Below, one piece after another: positions 53,066 to 61,881 of a stretch of DNA of 64,000 nucleotides; within the stretch, counting starts at the first letter, position 1; every line of letters begins with the position of its first letter. The stretch is from Thiobaca trueperi. GTDB lineage: Bacteria; Pseudomonadota; Gammaproteobacteria; Chromatiales; Chromatiaceae. The DNA lies in NCBI RefSeq assembly GCF_004342175.1, contig NZ_SMAO01000006.1, forward strand, positions 1-64,000. Direction: 5' to 3'. The position numbers were made by a program, and so were the translations under genes. Under the pieces are notes generated by a model, which ran no database searches, had not been told where the DNA came from, and was given only the letters and a program-made list of their open reading frames with translations.

Positions 53066-53196
53066 GGGATGAGGCGTGCGCGGCCTTTGGCGCGGCGGGC
53101 GCTCAATACCTTGCGCCCATTGCGCGTGGCGCTGCGGGCACGAAAGCCGTGAGTACGAGCCCGCTTCAGGCGGCTGGGTTGAAAAGTGCGCTTCAT
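53062..53196 (-). CDS. rpmH: Large ribosomal subunit protein bL34
   Basis: The 44-residue protein reads [18 protein letters not shown], then [20 protein letters not shown], the complete and typical bL34 sequence. Its stop overlaps the proposed rnpA start. Unlike the usual order, tRNA genes rather than dnaA lie upstream. GGAG lies eight bases before the ATG. Confidence 0.97.
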   Translation of the reverse strand: MKRTFQPSRLKRARTHGFRARSATRNGRKVLSARRAKGRARLIP

Positions 53197-53330
53197 GAAC
53201 GGTACTCCAAAATGTGGTATCCGGGATCCAATGGAATCCCGCCCGGAAAAGGGCCGGAAATGTAAGCAATTTTCAGCGTGAAGTCAATGCCGCGAAGGGC
53301 GGCGGAGATCGTCGCGATATTCCGCAGGCA

Positions 53331-53366
53331 AAGAAAAAGGGCTTACGTTTTTGCGTAAGCCCTTGT
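53331..53366 (-). terminator. Terminator after tRNA-Glu
   Basis: On the minus strand AAGGGCTTACG and CGTAAGCCCTT form a perfect 11-bp stem around a short A-rich loop, followed by TTTTCTTTG. It ends the tRNA-Ala/tRNA-Glu transcript just before rpmH. Confidence 0.9.
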
Positions 53367-53372
53367 TCTAAT

Positions 53373-53448
53373 TGGCGTCCCCACGGGGGTTCGAACCCCG
53401 GTTACCGCCGTGAAAGGGCGATGTCCTAGGCCACTAGACGATGGGGAC
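53373..53448 (-). tRNA. tRNA-Glu (anticodon TTC)
   Basis: On the minus strand GTCCCCATCGTCTAGTGGCC starts a 76-nt cloverleaf with anticodon loop CTTTCAC, T arm GGGGTTCGAACCCC and acceptor pairing GTCCCCA/TGGGGAC. The CCA end is encoded. Confidence 0.97.
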
Positions 53449-53503
53449 TAAACTTTTTCAATCTATTCGACGTGTGGCCAACCCGTCGAACTGTACTTGA
53501 AAT

Positions 53504-53579
53504 TGGTGGAGCCAGGCGGGATCGAACCGCCGACCTCAACACTGCCAGTGTTGCGCTCTCCCAGCTGAGCTATGGCCCC
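53504..53579 (-). tRNA. tRNA-Ala (anticodon GGC)
   Basis: On the minus strand GGGGCCATAGCTCAGCTGGG starts a 76-nt cloverleaf with anticodon loop CTGGCAG, T arm CGGTTCGATCCCG and encoded CCA. It lies 55 bp upstream of tRNA-Glu and probably shares its transcript. Confidence 0.97.
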
Positions 53580-53782
53580 GGTGAAACATCATCCTGAAGT
53601 TCCGAGACGCGAAATACTAATGGCGATTGGCGGGTTTGTCCAGCCCTGATTCCATTATTTTTTGCGGTGGTGCTGTTCCGGCCAGGCGGGACGTTCATGG
53701 CGACCATCAAAATGGGCTTGTGTCCCAACCGCGCCAGGTGCATGGTAACGCCTTTTCATCCGCCTTTCAGGGGTTTTGTTCC

Positions 53783-54670
53783 ATGATGCGTATCATCCTG
53801 TTTCTCATGACCAATCTTGCGGTTCTGTTCGTCATCAGCATCGTCTTCCGGGTGCTTGGCCTGGATGCTGCCATGCAGGCGGACGGCGGAATGGACATGG
53901 GCGCGCTGCTGCTGATGGCAGCCATCATCGGTTTCAGCGGCTCGCTGATCTCGCTGTTTATGTCGAAGACGATGGCCAAACGCGGGATGGGGGTGCAGAT
54001 CATCACGCAGCCCGCGACTCCGTTCGAGCACTGGCTGATGCAGACCGTCGCCCGTCAGTCCGAACAGGCCGGCATCCAGATGCCGGAAGTCGGTATCTTC
54101 AACTCGCCCGACCCCAACGCCTTTGCGACCGGCTGGAATCGCAATGCGGCGCTGGTGGCGGTCAGTACCGGGCTGCTTCAGCAGATGACTCAGGATGAAG
54201 TGGAAGCGGTGGTGGGCCACGAGATCAGTCATGTCGCCAATGGCGACATGGTCACGCTGGCCCTGATTCAGGGCGTGGTCAATACCTTCGTGGTGTTTCT
54301 GTCGCGCATTATCGGCCGGGTGGTGGATCAGGTCATTTTCAAGAATGATCGCGGTCCCGGCGTCGGCTATTTCGTGGTCTCGATGATCGCCCAGATCCTG
54401 CTGTCGGTGCTGGCGACCATGATCGTGATGTGGTTCTCGCGTTATCGCGAATATCATGCGGATGCGGGTGGGGCGAGCCTGACCAGCCGGACGCAGATGG
54501 CAAGCGCGCTGCGGGCCTTGCAACGCACCCATGAGCCGCAGGATCTGCCGGCACGGGAGTTTGCGGCTTTCGGGATCTCGGGCCGGATTGGCGACGGTTT
54601 CAAGGGGCTCTTCCGCAGCCATCCGCCGCTGGAAAAACGCATCGCCGCACTGGAGCAGCGTCTGTTCTGA
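53783..54670 (+). CDS. htpX: Protease HtpX
   Basis: HtpX is a membrane zinc metalloprotease for misfolded membrane proteins. The 295-residue protein has two N-terminal membrane segments (FLMTNLAVLFVISIVF and GALLLMAAIIGFSGSLISLF), the zinc motif VVGHEISHVANGD, two further membrane segments and the third zinc ligand in YREYHADAGGASL. The ATG at 53783 gives the standard N-terminus (MRIILFLMTNLAV); a second ATG follows directly. Confidence 0.95.
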   Translation: MMRIILFLMTNLAVLFVISIVFRVLGLDAAMQADGGMDMGALLLMAAIIGFSGSLISLFMSKTMAKRGMGVQIITQPATPFEHWLMQTVARQSEQAGIQMPEVGIFNSPDPNAFATGWNRNAALVAVSTGLLQQMTQDEVEAVVGHEISHVANGDMVTLALIQGVVNTFVVFLSRIIGRVVDQVIFKNDRGPGVGYFVVSMIAQILLSVLATMIVMWFSRYREYHADAGGASLTSRTQMASALRALQRTHEPQDLPAREFAAFGISGRIGDGFKGLFRSHPPLEKRIAALEQRLF

Positions 54671-54725
54671 GGCGTCCATTCGCGTTTTGCGAAGGCGCAT
54701 GGAATCGGAGAAGGCTTCCTCAAAC

Positions 54726-54754
54726 GGGTCAGGCGGGCGTGCCCGGCCTGACCC
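54726..54754. terminator. Hairpin between htpX and the phasin gene
   Basis: GGGTCAGGC and GCCTGACCC form a 9-bp stem extended by GGGC/GCCC inside. It sits between two convergent genes. No T-tract follows, so it may act with Rho or stabilise transcripts. Confidence 0.5.
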
Positions 54755-54762
54755 CTGCGGAC

Positions 54763-55191
54763 TCAGTTTTTGATGGTTTTGTTCATCATGTCCTGAAGCT
54801 CGGTCAGGCCCGTGTTCATTCGCGCCTGGATGATCTTGAGCGAGTCGGCGTTGGATTTGGTCATCATTTCAGCCAGTTCTTTCATGTTGGCTGAAGCCTT
54901 CTCGAATGCCTGCCGGGCGATTTCGGCCTGCCGGTCAGTGAGTTCCTTGGAGTCTTTGGCGGAGGACAGTTCGGCGGTCGCGACGCGCATCTGCTCCAGT
55001 GAGTCCTTGATGATTTCGGCCTGACGCCGGATCAATGCCTGCATTCCCTCATTGACCGCCTGCGTTGCGGCGGCCACGGCCTCCACATTCTTGCGATAGG
55101 CCGCCATCATGGCGTCCATGTCCAGACCGGGAATCTGCATCTGCTTGAACAGCGAATCGAAATCGGCGAAGGGGGTTTTGTTGTCGCTCAT
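54763..55191 (-). CDS. phaP: Phasin family protein
   Basis: Phasins coat polyhydroxyalkanoate granules. The 142-residue protein is helical with LFKQMQIPGLDMDAMMAAYR, NVEAVAAATQAVNEGMQALI and ARQAFEKASANMKELAEMM, the phasin pattern. AAGGAG lies upstream of the ATG at 55191. It diverges from an acetoacetyl-CoA-forming thiolase gene, supporting a PHA role. Confidence 0.9.
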   Translation of the reverse strand: MSDNKTPFADFDSLFKQMQIPGLDMDAMMAAYRKNVEAVAAATQAVNEGMQALIRRQAEIIKDSLEQMRVATAELSSAKDSKELTDRQAEIARQAFEKASANMKELAEMMTKSNADSLKIIQARMNTGLTELQDMMNKTIKN

Positions 55192-55435
55192 CGTTATGAT
55201 GCTCCTTGAAAATGATTGTTTGACGCGCCGCAAACCATCTCGACGCTCGCGGACTGTATGTGAACGACGGGATCAGGGTCAAATCGCAACCGATAAGCTG
55301 GCGGCGAGGGAGCGGCGTCAGGAGGCTTGGCGATTGAGGCTCATGGCCTTAGGATCGCGGGTGGGCGGACCAGAATGGCCGGCTCTGACTTGAGTTTCAG
55401 CATAACAAGAATCATCAGACGAGGAGTTACGCATC

Positions 55436-56620
55436 ATGAATCAACCTGAAATCGTTCTGCTCTCCGGCGTGCGTACTGCCATCGGCGACTACGGCGGCGC
55501 ACTCAAGGACGTGCCGCCGACCCGGCTCGCCGCACTTGTGGTGCGTGAGTCCATCGCCCGTGCCGGACTGCCTGCCGCCGACATCGGCGCCTGCGTCTTC
55601 GGCAACGTGATTCACACCGAGGCGCGCGATATGTATCTGTCGCGGGTGGCGGCGGTGGAGGGCGGGCTGTCCCATTCCAGTCAGGCCTTCACCCTCAACC
55701 GGCTGTGCGGTTCCGGTCTTCAGGCGATCATCTGCGCGGCGCAGCAGATCCTGCTCGGGGATGTGCAGGCAGCCGTGGCCGGCGGTGCGGAGAATATGTC
55801 GCGTGGACTCTATGCCCTGCCCGCCGCGCGCTGGGGGCAGCGTATGGGCGATGGGGCCATGATGGATATGATGGTCGGGGCGCTGACCGATCCCTTCGAC
55901 AGCATCCACATGGGTGTCACCGCCGAGAACGTCGCGGCGGAATATGGCGTCTCCCGCGCCGATCAGGATGCGCTCGCCGTGGAATCGCACCGCCGTGCCG
56001 CCGCTGCCCAGGCTGCCGGGCGCTTTGCTGACCAGATCGTGCCGGTGGAGCTGAAGGGTCGCAAGGGTGTCACCCTGTTCGATACTGATGAGCATGTGCG
56101 GGCGGAAACCAGCCTGGAGAGCCTGGCGAAATTACGCACGGTCTTCAGGGAGGACGGCAGTGTGACGGCGGGCAATGCCTCCGGCATCAATGACGCGGCG
56201 GCTGCCGTGGTGCTGATGGACGGCGCCGCTGCAAGGGCGCGCGGTCTGACGCCGATGGCGCGTCTGGTGGGCTATGCCCTGGCCGGGGTCGATCCCAAAC
56301 AGATGGGGATCGGTCCGGTGCCGGCCGTCAGACAGGTCATGCAGCGGACCGGATTATCCGTTACCGACATGGACGTGATCGAGCTGAACGAGGCCTTTGC
56401 CGCACAGGCGCTGGCCTGCGTCCGCGAGCTGGAACTCGATCCGGATCGCGTCAATCCCAATGGTTCCGGCATCTCGCTCGGTCACCCCATCGGTGCGACC
56501 GGCGCCATTCTCGTCGTCAAGGCGATGTACGAACTCCAGCGCAGCGGGGGACGTTATGCGCTGATTTCGATGTGCATCGGCGGCGGGCAGGGCATCGCCG
56601 CCATCATTGAGCGTTGCTAA
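55436..56620 (+). CDS. phaA: Acetyl-CoA acetyltransferase (biosynthetic thiolase)
   Basis: The enzyme condenses two acetyl-CoA to acetoacetyl-CoA, the first step of polyhydroxybutyrate synthesis. The 394-residue protein has the acyl-binding cysteine in LNRLCGSGLQAI, the region VIELNEAFAAQAL and the catalytic His and Cys in ISLGHPIGATGA and MCIGGGQGIA. GAGGAG precedes the ATG. Pairing with a phasin gene favours PhaA over a fatty-acid thiolase. The TAA stop lies in a family A repeat. Confidence 0.9.
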   Translation: MNQPEIVLLSGVRTAIGDYGGALKDVPPTRLAALVVRESIARAGLPAADIGACVFGNVIHTEARDMYLSRVAAVEGGLSHSSQAFTLNRLCGSGLQAIICAAQQILLGDVQAAVAGGAENMSRGLYALPAARWGQRMGDGAMMDMMVGALTDPFDSIHMGVTAENVAAEYGVSRADQDALAVESHRRAAAAQAAGRFADQIVPVELKGRKGVTLFDTDEHVRAETSLESLAKLRTVFREDGSVTAGNASGINDAAAAVVLMDGAAARARGLTPMARLVGYALAGVDPKQMGIGPVPAVRQVMQRTGLSVTDMDVIELNEAFAAQALACVRELELDPDRVNPNGSGISLGHPIGATGAILVVKAMYELQRSGGRYALISMCIGGGQGIAAIIERC

Positions 56621-56819
56621 ACCGCGTTAAACCGCGCCCTGTGCGGTATGCGATGTTTTAGGATTGGATCAACCTTGGCAGAATCAACGAATGCTGGAGT
56701 CGGCGCGGTTTAAAGTCTTAAATAATAAGAAATTTAAACCGCGCCACACTGAAGTCGTTGACATCCGCAGAGCTAAACACAAGTCGAAAAGCATGCATGT
56801 CGCGCTGAACGCGGTTTAA
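56617..56819. repeat. Family A twin repeat after phaA, with duplicated end
   Basis: CTAAACCGCG (with the phaA stop) is directly followed by another TTAAACCGCG, then module 56627-56713, spacer AGTCTTAAATAATAAGAAAT and module 56733-56819 ending GAACGCGGTTTAA. The doubled left end may mark insertion of one module into another's end. It fills the gap to alaC. Confidence 0.85.
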
Positions 56820-58022
56820 TCAGGATCCGGCGCGCGAGTCGCGCCGGAACATTTCCTTGATGCCGCGCACGGCCTGACGGGTGCGGTGCTCGTTCTCGAT
56901 CAGACCGAAACGCACATGCCCGTCGCCATATTCGCCGAAGCCGATTCCCGGTGAGACCGCGACCTTGGCCTCGCGCAGCAGTTTTTTGGAGAACTCCAGC
57001 GAACCCAGGTGGCGGTAGGGTTCGGGAATCGGCGCCCAGGCGAACATGGTGGCCTTGGGCGGCTCGATGGTCCAGCCGGCGGCATCGAGTCCGCCACAGA
57101 GCACATCGCGCCGGCTCTGGTACATGTCGCTGATCTCGCGCACGCACTCCTGCGGACCTTCCAGCGCGGCAATGGCCGCAATCTGGATCGGGGTGAAGGT
57201 GCCATAGTCCAGATACGACTTGATGCGAGCCAGCGCCGAAACCAGGGTCTTGTTGCCGCACATGAAACCGACGCGCCAGCCGGGCATGTTGTAGCTCTTG
57301 GACATGGAGAAGAACTCCACCGCGATGTCCTTGGCGCCAGGGATCTGAAGGATCGAGGGAGCCTTGTAGCCGTCGAAAACGATGTCGGCATAGGCGATGT
57401 CATGCACCACCCAGATGCCATGCTCGCGGGCAATGTCGATCACCTTCTGGAAGAAATCCAGCTCGACGCACTGCGTGGTCGGATTGCCGGGGAAGTTCAG
57501 CACCAGCATCTTGGGCTTGGGCCAGGATTCCTGGATTGCCTTCTGCAATTCCTCGAAAAAATCCACGTCCGGAGTCAGGCGCACATGCCGCACGTCGGCA
57601 CCGGCGATGATGAAACCGTAGGGATGGATCGGATAGGCCGGATTGGGCACCAGCACGGTGTCGCCCGCGCTCATGGTGGCCAGCGCCAGATGCGCCAGAC
57701 CTTCCTTGGAGCCGATGGTGACGATGGCTTCGGTCTCGGGATCCAGATGCACGTCGAAGCGATCACGATACCAGTGACAGATGGCGCGGCGCAGACGGGG
57801 AATGCCGCGCGAGACCGAGTAGCGATGCGTATCGCGGCGGGCCGACGCCTCGACCAGCTTATCGACGATATGCTGGGGCGTGCCCTGATCCGGGTTGCCC
57901 ATGCCGAAGTCGATGATGTCCTCGCCCCGGGCTCGCGCCTCGGCCTTCAACTCATTGACGATATTGAAGACATAGGGCGGCAACCGCTTGATGCGGTGGA
58001 ATTCTGACTCGGGGGCGACCAC
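56820..58022 (-). CDS. alaC: Alanine-forming aminotransferase AlaC-like
   Basis: This is a PLP-dependent class I aminotransferase, probably glutamate-pyruvate. The 400-residue protein has [47 protein letters not shown] and the PLP lysine in [15 protein letters not shown]; the arginine in [13 protein letters not shown] binds the carboxylate. The start is GTG. Its stop is adjacent to a family A repeat. Confidence 0.9.
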   Translation of the reverse strand: MVAPESEFHRIKRLPPYVFNIVNELKAEARARGEDIIDFGMGNPDQGTPQHIVDKLVEASARRDTHRYSVSRGIPRLRRAICHWYRDRFDVHLDPETEAIVTIGSKEGLAHLALATMSAGDTVLVPNPAYPIHPYGFIIAGADVRHVRLTPDVDFFEELQKAIQESWPKPKMLVLNFPGNPTTQCVELDFFQKVIDIAREHGIWVVHDIAYADIVFDGYKAPSILQIPGAKDIAVEFFSMSKSYNMPGWRVGFMCGNKTLVSALARIKSYLDYGTFTPIQIAAIAALEGPQECVREISDMYQSRRDVLCGGLDAAGWTIEPPKATMFAWAPIPEPYRHLGSLEFSKKLLREAKVAVSPGIGFGEYGDGHVRFGLIENEHRTRQAVRGIKEMFRRDSRAGS

Positions 58023-58196
58023 GGGGAACCTCTTGCGATTGGAGTGGGGAAAACATGAGAGTCTACCGCCGCTCCGGCGAGATTCAAATACATGCGTCCG
58101 TCGAACATCACGTCATGAGTGACGGGCCGACGCAAAACCAGTTAAAGTTCGCGACCGAGTCCGGTCAGGCCGGTCTGGTCGCCATGAGAGGTTGAA

Positions 58197-58514
58197 ATGA
58201 GACAAGACAATGGACGCCACCTGATTGAAGAGATCACGGTCACGGGCGGCGCGCTGCTGGACAAGGTCAAGGATCTGATCCAGCAGGGCAACGTCCGGCG
58301 CCTCATCGTGCGGCGCCCAAGCGGCAAGGTGCTGGCGGATATTCCGCTGACGGCGGGCGTCGGCATCGCTGGCGTGCTGACCCTGCTGGCCCCGGTGTTG
58401 ACCGCGATGGCGGCGATTGGTGCCCTGTTCGCTCAGGTTCGCATTGAAATCCAGCGCGATCCCGATCTGTTTATCAAGCGGGCGGATGCAGACCGTGACG
58501 ACTATCGCCGTTAA
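58197..58514 (+). CDS. DUF4342-like small membrane-associated protein
   Basis: The 105-residue protein has an amphipathic N-terminus (LIEEITVTGGALLDKVKDLI), RRLIVRRPSGKVLADIPLTA, a hydrophobic stretch (GIAGVLTLLAPVLTAMAAIG) and a charged tail. This is the pattern of DUF4342 proteins, whose function is unknown. The following small gene begins 41 bp downstream. Confidence 0.8.
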   Translation: MRQDNGRHLIEEITVTGGALLDKVKDLIQQGNVRRLIVRRPSGKVLADIPLTAGVGIAGVLTLLAPVLTAMAAIGALFAQVRIEIQRDPDLFIKRADADRDDYRR

Positions 58515-58555
58515 TGGCGCCAACCCCAAACCTTAAACCACAGAACGAGAGTGAC

Positions 58556-58753
58556 ATGCAGCAGATCAAGAAGACCGCCGAATACACCATTCTTCAGAAA
58601 AAATCGGGACGTTATGCGGTCAAAAACCGTAAGACCAGGAAGCTGGTGAACGGCGAAGAAAAGCAGGCGATCCTGGTCGCCGAGGCGCTTGTCACGCTGC
58701 CCACACCGAAAGCCGCGCCCGCCGAGCCGGAAGCTGAAGCCGCAGCGGAATAA
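58556..58753 (+). CDS. Small uncharacterised basic protein
   Basis: The 65-residue protein (QQIKKTAEYTILQKKSGRYA, then VKNRKTRKLVNGEEKQAILV) ends in an Ala/Glu/Pro-rich tail. The YTILQKKSGRYAV stretch looks like a compact beta unit. No known family. An upstream in-frame ATG at 58514 overlaps the previous stop; the internal ATG at 58556 lacks a strong ribosome binding site, so the start is uncertain. Confidence 0.65.
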   Translation: MQQIKKTAEYTILQKKSGRYAVKNRKTRKLVNGEEKQAILVAEALVTLPTPKAAPAEPEAEAAAE

Positions 58754-58784
58754 GGCCGTATCCTGCAAAGATGCGGGAATGACT

Positions 58785-58879
58785 GAGACAGGATTAACAG
58801 GATGACTCAGGATTAACAGGATTTGAAACAATGGTTTGAAAAATCCTGTCCATCCTGTTAATCCTGTTAATCCTGTCTC
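58785..58879. repeat. Family B inverted repeat before garA 3' end
   Basis: GAGACAGGATTAACAGGAT and ATCCTGTTAATCCTGTCTC face each other, with additional inner units. It lies between the convergent small gene and garA. Confidence 0.85.
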
Positions 58880-58895
58880 AATGCATTGAAAGCGT

Positions 58896-60272
58896 CTAAC
58901 CGCCCTGCCCCGGACGGCGTACCGGTATCTTGAGCGTGACCAGTTCTTCCGCGCTACAGGGATGGATGGCGACCGTCGCGTCCAGATCCGCCTTGGTGGC
59001 GCCCATCTTCACCGCTACCGCAAACCCCTGCAACATTTCATCGACGCCATCGCCGATCAGATGGATGCCGACAACCCGCTCTTCCGGGCCGGCGCAGATC
59101 AGCTTCATCGCCGTTTTGGGACCGTGCGCGTTGAGCGAGTAGCGCATCGGCGTAAAGCTGGTCTCATAGATGGTCAGGGTATCGCCGAAGCGTTCGCGTG
59201 CCTCGGGCTCGGTCAGGCCGACCTTGCCGAGCGGCGGGTGGGTAAAGACCACGGTCGGGACGTTCTCGTAATCCAGCTTGAGATCGGGTTTGTCGTTGAA
59301 CAGCCGCTCGGCCAGACGACGCCCGGCGGCGACGGCAACCGGCGTCAGCGGCTCGCGTCCGGCCACGTCGCCGATGGCATGGATGCCGGGCACATTGGTG
59401 TTCTGGAAGGCGTCGGTCGGAATGATGCCGTTGGGCTGAACCGTCACGCCCGCCGCCTCCAGGCTGAGTTCGCGCGTGTTCGGGGTGCGTCCGACGGCCC
59501 AGATGATCTGGTCGAAGCCGGTCAGACGCTCGCCGTTGCGAGCCGCCAGAACCAGCCCATCCGCATCACGCTCCAGTGCGGCGACCTCGAATTCAAGCCG
59601 GGTCTGGATGCCGTGTGCCTCCATGTTCTCGCGCAGGGTCGCGCTGATGAGCGGATCGAAGAGCCACAGCAACCGGTCTTCGAGAGCCACGACCGTCACC
59701 TCGGTGCCGAAGGCAGTTAGAACACCTGCCAGCTCGACCCCGACATAGCCGCCGCCAACGATGGCGACGCGCTTCGGCTGCGTCTCCAGCCTGAAAAAAC
59801 CGTCCGAATCGATCCCCAGCTCGGCGCCCGGCATGCGCGGCACGATGGGGCGACCGCCGGTGGCGATGACGAGATGATCGGCACTGTAATGTTGATCACC
59901 GACCGCGATGGTGCGGGCATCGACGAAGCGGGCCTGTCCCGTGATGCGGGTGATGCCGGTGCGCTCGGCATAGCCATCCCAATAATCGTTGATATTGGCG
60001 ACATAGCGATTACGTCCCGCGACCAGCTTCTGCCAATCGAGACCGTCCGACTGGGCGCGTACTCCGAAGTCAGGCGCATCCGATACCGCCTCGGCGAGCT
60101 GGGCCGCATACCACATCACTTTTTTGGGCACGCAACCCTGATTGACACAGGTTCCGCCCAGCCTCCCCGTCTCGACCAGGGCGACGCGCCGTCCCAGTTG
60201 GGCGGCCTTTTCCGCGACCGCCAGACCGCCGCTACCGCCGCCGATGGCGATCAGGTCGAAATGCTGACTCAT
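58896..60272 (-). CDS. garA: Glutathione (amide) reductase
   Basis: This FAD disulfide reductase of 458 residues has [20 protein letters not shown], the redox pair in [15 protein letters not shown] and the C-terminal catalytic HPCSAEELV. The pyridine-nucleotide fold is [20 protein letters not shown]. Where NADPH-dependent enzymes carry arginines (E. coli VRKHAPLR), this protein has VALEDRLLW, with an acidic residue that would repel a 2'-phosphate. NADH use is therefore predicted, as in glutathione amide reductase of Chromatium gracile. The peroxidase partner is garB upstream. Confidence 0.88.
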   Translation of the reverse strand: MSQHFDLIAIGGGSGGLAVAEKAAQLGRRVALVETGRLGGTCVNQGCVPKKVMWYAAQLAEAVSDAPDFGVRAQSDGLDWQKLVAGRNRYVANINDYWDGYAERTGITRITGQARFVDARTIAVGDQHYSADHLVIATGGRPIVPRMPGAELGIDSDGFFRLETQPKRVAIVGGGYVGVELAGVLTAFGTEVTVVALEDRLLWLFDPLISATLRENMEAHGIQTRLEFEVAALERDADGLVLAARNGERLTGFDQIIWAVGRTPNTRELSLEAAGVTVQPNGIIPTDAFQNTNVPGIHAIGDVAGREPLTPVAVAAGRRLAERLFNDKPDLKLDYENVPTVVFTHPPLGKVGLTEPEARERFGDTLTIYETSFTPMRYSLNAHGPKTAMKLICAGPEERVVGIHLIGDGVDEMLQGFAVAVKMGATKADLDATVAIHPCSAEELVTLKIPVRRPGQGG

Positions 60273-60330
60273 GCCGATCTCCTTCCATCTGTTTAAATAA
60301 ACGACCTGCACGGCGTTTCGCAAAGGCCTT

Positions 60331-60366
60331 GTGGGTCAACTTGTGGGTCAATAAGTGGGTCGCCGT
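60331..60366. repeat. Three 12-bp tandem repeats upstream of garA
   Basis: GTGGGTCAACTT, GTGGGTCAATAA and GTGGGTCGCCGT follow each other with a 12-bp period, just after the GNAT stop and 60 bp before garA. They could be an iteron-like binding site or a slippage product. Confidence 0.7.
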
Positions 60367-60864
60367 TCACAGGGAGACCTTGAGTTTGCGTCCACCACTC
60401 ACGGCAAAGCCCTCGCGCTCATAAAACGCAAGGGTTCTATCGAACTGCGGCAGCGGAGGCGTCGTCACTTCCAAACGTGTCCAGCCACGCGATGCACCGA
60501 AAGACCTTGCCTGAGAGACGAGACGCAGACCCAGACCTTCTGCACGAAAATCCGGGCGCACGTACAGTTCGGCGATGGTGCCGAAAGCGCCCTCGGCGTA
60601 AAGGGCATAGCTTTCATAAAGGGTAATAAACCCGACTGCGTCGCCATGCCTGCCGCGCGCGACAAAGACATCGTATTTATCGCGATTGAGGAAGTCTTTT
60701 AGCCTGGATGTCGTTGCGGCAAGATCAAAATTGAACGCCTGAGTACCAATGGCATTCATGATTTCAGTCAGCAACTCACCGACCATCACGGCGACCTCTT
60801 GCGCGTTGTCAGCAGCCGCTTTGTGAAGCGTGAACTCTGCGGTCATGTCATCAGGCTCAACCAT
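60367..60864 (-). CDS. GNAT family N-acetyltransferase
   Basis: The 165-residue protein is a predicted acetyl-CoA-dependent transferase. It shows VGFITLYESYALYAEGAFGT, IAELYVRPDFRAEGLGLRLV (the acetyl-CoA loop, here RAEGLG) and TLAFYEREGFAVSGG. The substrate is unknown. It lies between garA and garB, genes that form a pair in other purple sulfur bacteria, and its codon use is less G+C-rich at third positions, suggesting later acquisition. The ATG at 60882 side was not considered; 60864 and 60846 are both possible starts. Confidence 0.82.
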   Translation of the reverse strand: MVEPDDMTAEFTLHKAAADNAQEVAVMVGELLTEIMNAIGTQAFNFDLAATTSRLKDFLNRDKYDVFVARGRHGDAVGFITLYESYALYAEGAFGTIAELYVRPDFRAEGLGLRLVSQARSFGASRGWTRLEVTTPPLPQFDRTLAFYEREGFAVSGGRKLKVSL

Positions 60865-60880
60865 TCATTGGATGCAGTGC

Positions 60881-60905
60881 AAGCCGCCAGTCGCGCTGGC
60901 GGCTT
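60881..60905 (-). terminator. Hairpin between garB and the GNAT gene
   Basis: AAGCCGCCAG and CTGGCGGCTT form a perfect 10-bp stem around TCGCG. It follows the garB stop by 15 bp. There is no T-tract, so termination is partial at best. Confidence 0.55.
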
Positions 60906-60920
60906 GGTCGCAGCGAGGAG

Positions 60921-61658
60921 TTAGGACTGCGTTTTCAGCCAGGCGATGGTGTCATCCGAGCCGCCGATCAGCTTGCCGTTGACGAACACCTGGGGCACCG
61001 TCTTGGCACCGGCGACCGCACGCAGGGTCTGCTCGGTGTAATCCCGGTTCAGGACCAGTTCCTCGAAGGCGATGCCAGCATTGCGCAGCGCCTCTTTGGC
61101 CTTGACGCAGAAGGGGCATCCATCGCGACTGAAGACCGTCACGTCATGCGGTTTGGGCGCGTTCGGCGCGAGGTAAGCCAGCATGGTATCGGCGTCCGAG
61201 ACCTCGTAGGGGTCGCCTTCGACCTCCGGCTCGATGAACATCTTTTCAATCACGCCATCGCGCACCAGCATGGAATAACGCCAGGAACGCTTGCCGAAGC
61301 CCAGGCCGTCCTTATCGACCAGCAGGCCCATGCCCTCGGTGAATTCGCCGTTGCCATCAGGCAGGAAGGTCAGGCTCTCGGCATGCTGCGACTTCTGCCA
61401 TTCGTTCATGACAAAGGTGTCATTGACCGAGAGGCAGACCACGGTATCCACGCCATGCTCTTTGAAGGCCGGAACCAACTGGTTGTAACGCGGCACATGG
61501 GACGAGGAGCAGGTCGGGGTGAAGGCGCCGGGCAGCGAGAACACCACCACCGTCTTGCCGGCAAAGATGTCGTCGGTCGTCACATCGACCCATTCGTGGC
61601 CATGACGGGTATGAAAGGTGACGCTGGGGACACGGCTTCCGGTACGATCTTGGAACAT
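60921..61658 (-). CDS. garB: Peroxiredoxin-glutaredoxin fusion (glutathione amide-dependent peroxidase)
   Basis: The enzyme reduces peroxides with glutathione or glutathione amide. The 245-residue protein joins a Prx5 domain (about 1-160; peroxidatic cysteine in [17 protein letters not shown]) to a glutaredoxin domain (about 170-245; active site [10 protein letters not shown], then [15 protein letters not shown]). GGAG lies nine bases before ATG 61658; the longer frame has no ribosome binding site. With GarA it would form an NADH-driven peroxide defence. Confidence 0.93.
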   Translation of the reverse strand: MFQDRTGSRVPSVTFHTRHGHEWVDVTTDDIFAGKTVVVFSLPGAFTPTCSSSHVPRYNQLVPAFKEHGVDTVVCLSVNDTFVMNEWQKSQHAESLTFLPDGNGEFTEGMGLLVDKDGLGFGKRSWRYSMLVRDGVIEKMFIEPEVEGDPYEVSDADTMLAYLAPNAPKPHDVTVFSRDGCPFCVKAKEALRNAGIAFEELVLNRDYTEQTLRAVAGAKTVPQVFVNGKLIGGSDDTIAWLKTQS

Positions 61659-61881
61659 GGTCGATTCTCCGTTAGGTGTTGATTGGTCTGTCGCGTGGGT
61701 TACAGTCTTGCTGGCTGGCTGATAAGCCGCTGACGGGTCAAACAATAATCCAAACAGGTTTATTCGGGAAATCGATTGTAAAAATCGCCGCGATTGGTTG
61801 AGGCGATCGGGTTGGCTTCGGCACGATCCTGCGGTGTTCATTTGCCGCGTCCCTGATGATAAACCTTACGGCTGATCGGGT

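Noticed and set aside
53197-53330. Chromosomal origin (oriC) next to rpmH
   Set aside because: No cluster of TTATCCACA-like DnaA boxes and no dnaA; only the rpmH leader and a tRNA terminator are found.
53641-53782. Heat-shock (sigma-32) promoter for htpX
   Set aside because: A CTTGTG word is present, but no CCCCAT-type -10 element at the right spacing could be found.
60865-60925. Integron attC site next to the GNAT gene
   Set aside because: A hairpin is present, but the required core-site pair (GTTRRRY with RYYYAAC) is not complete; GTTAGGA has the wrong last base.
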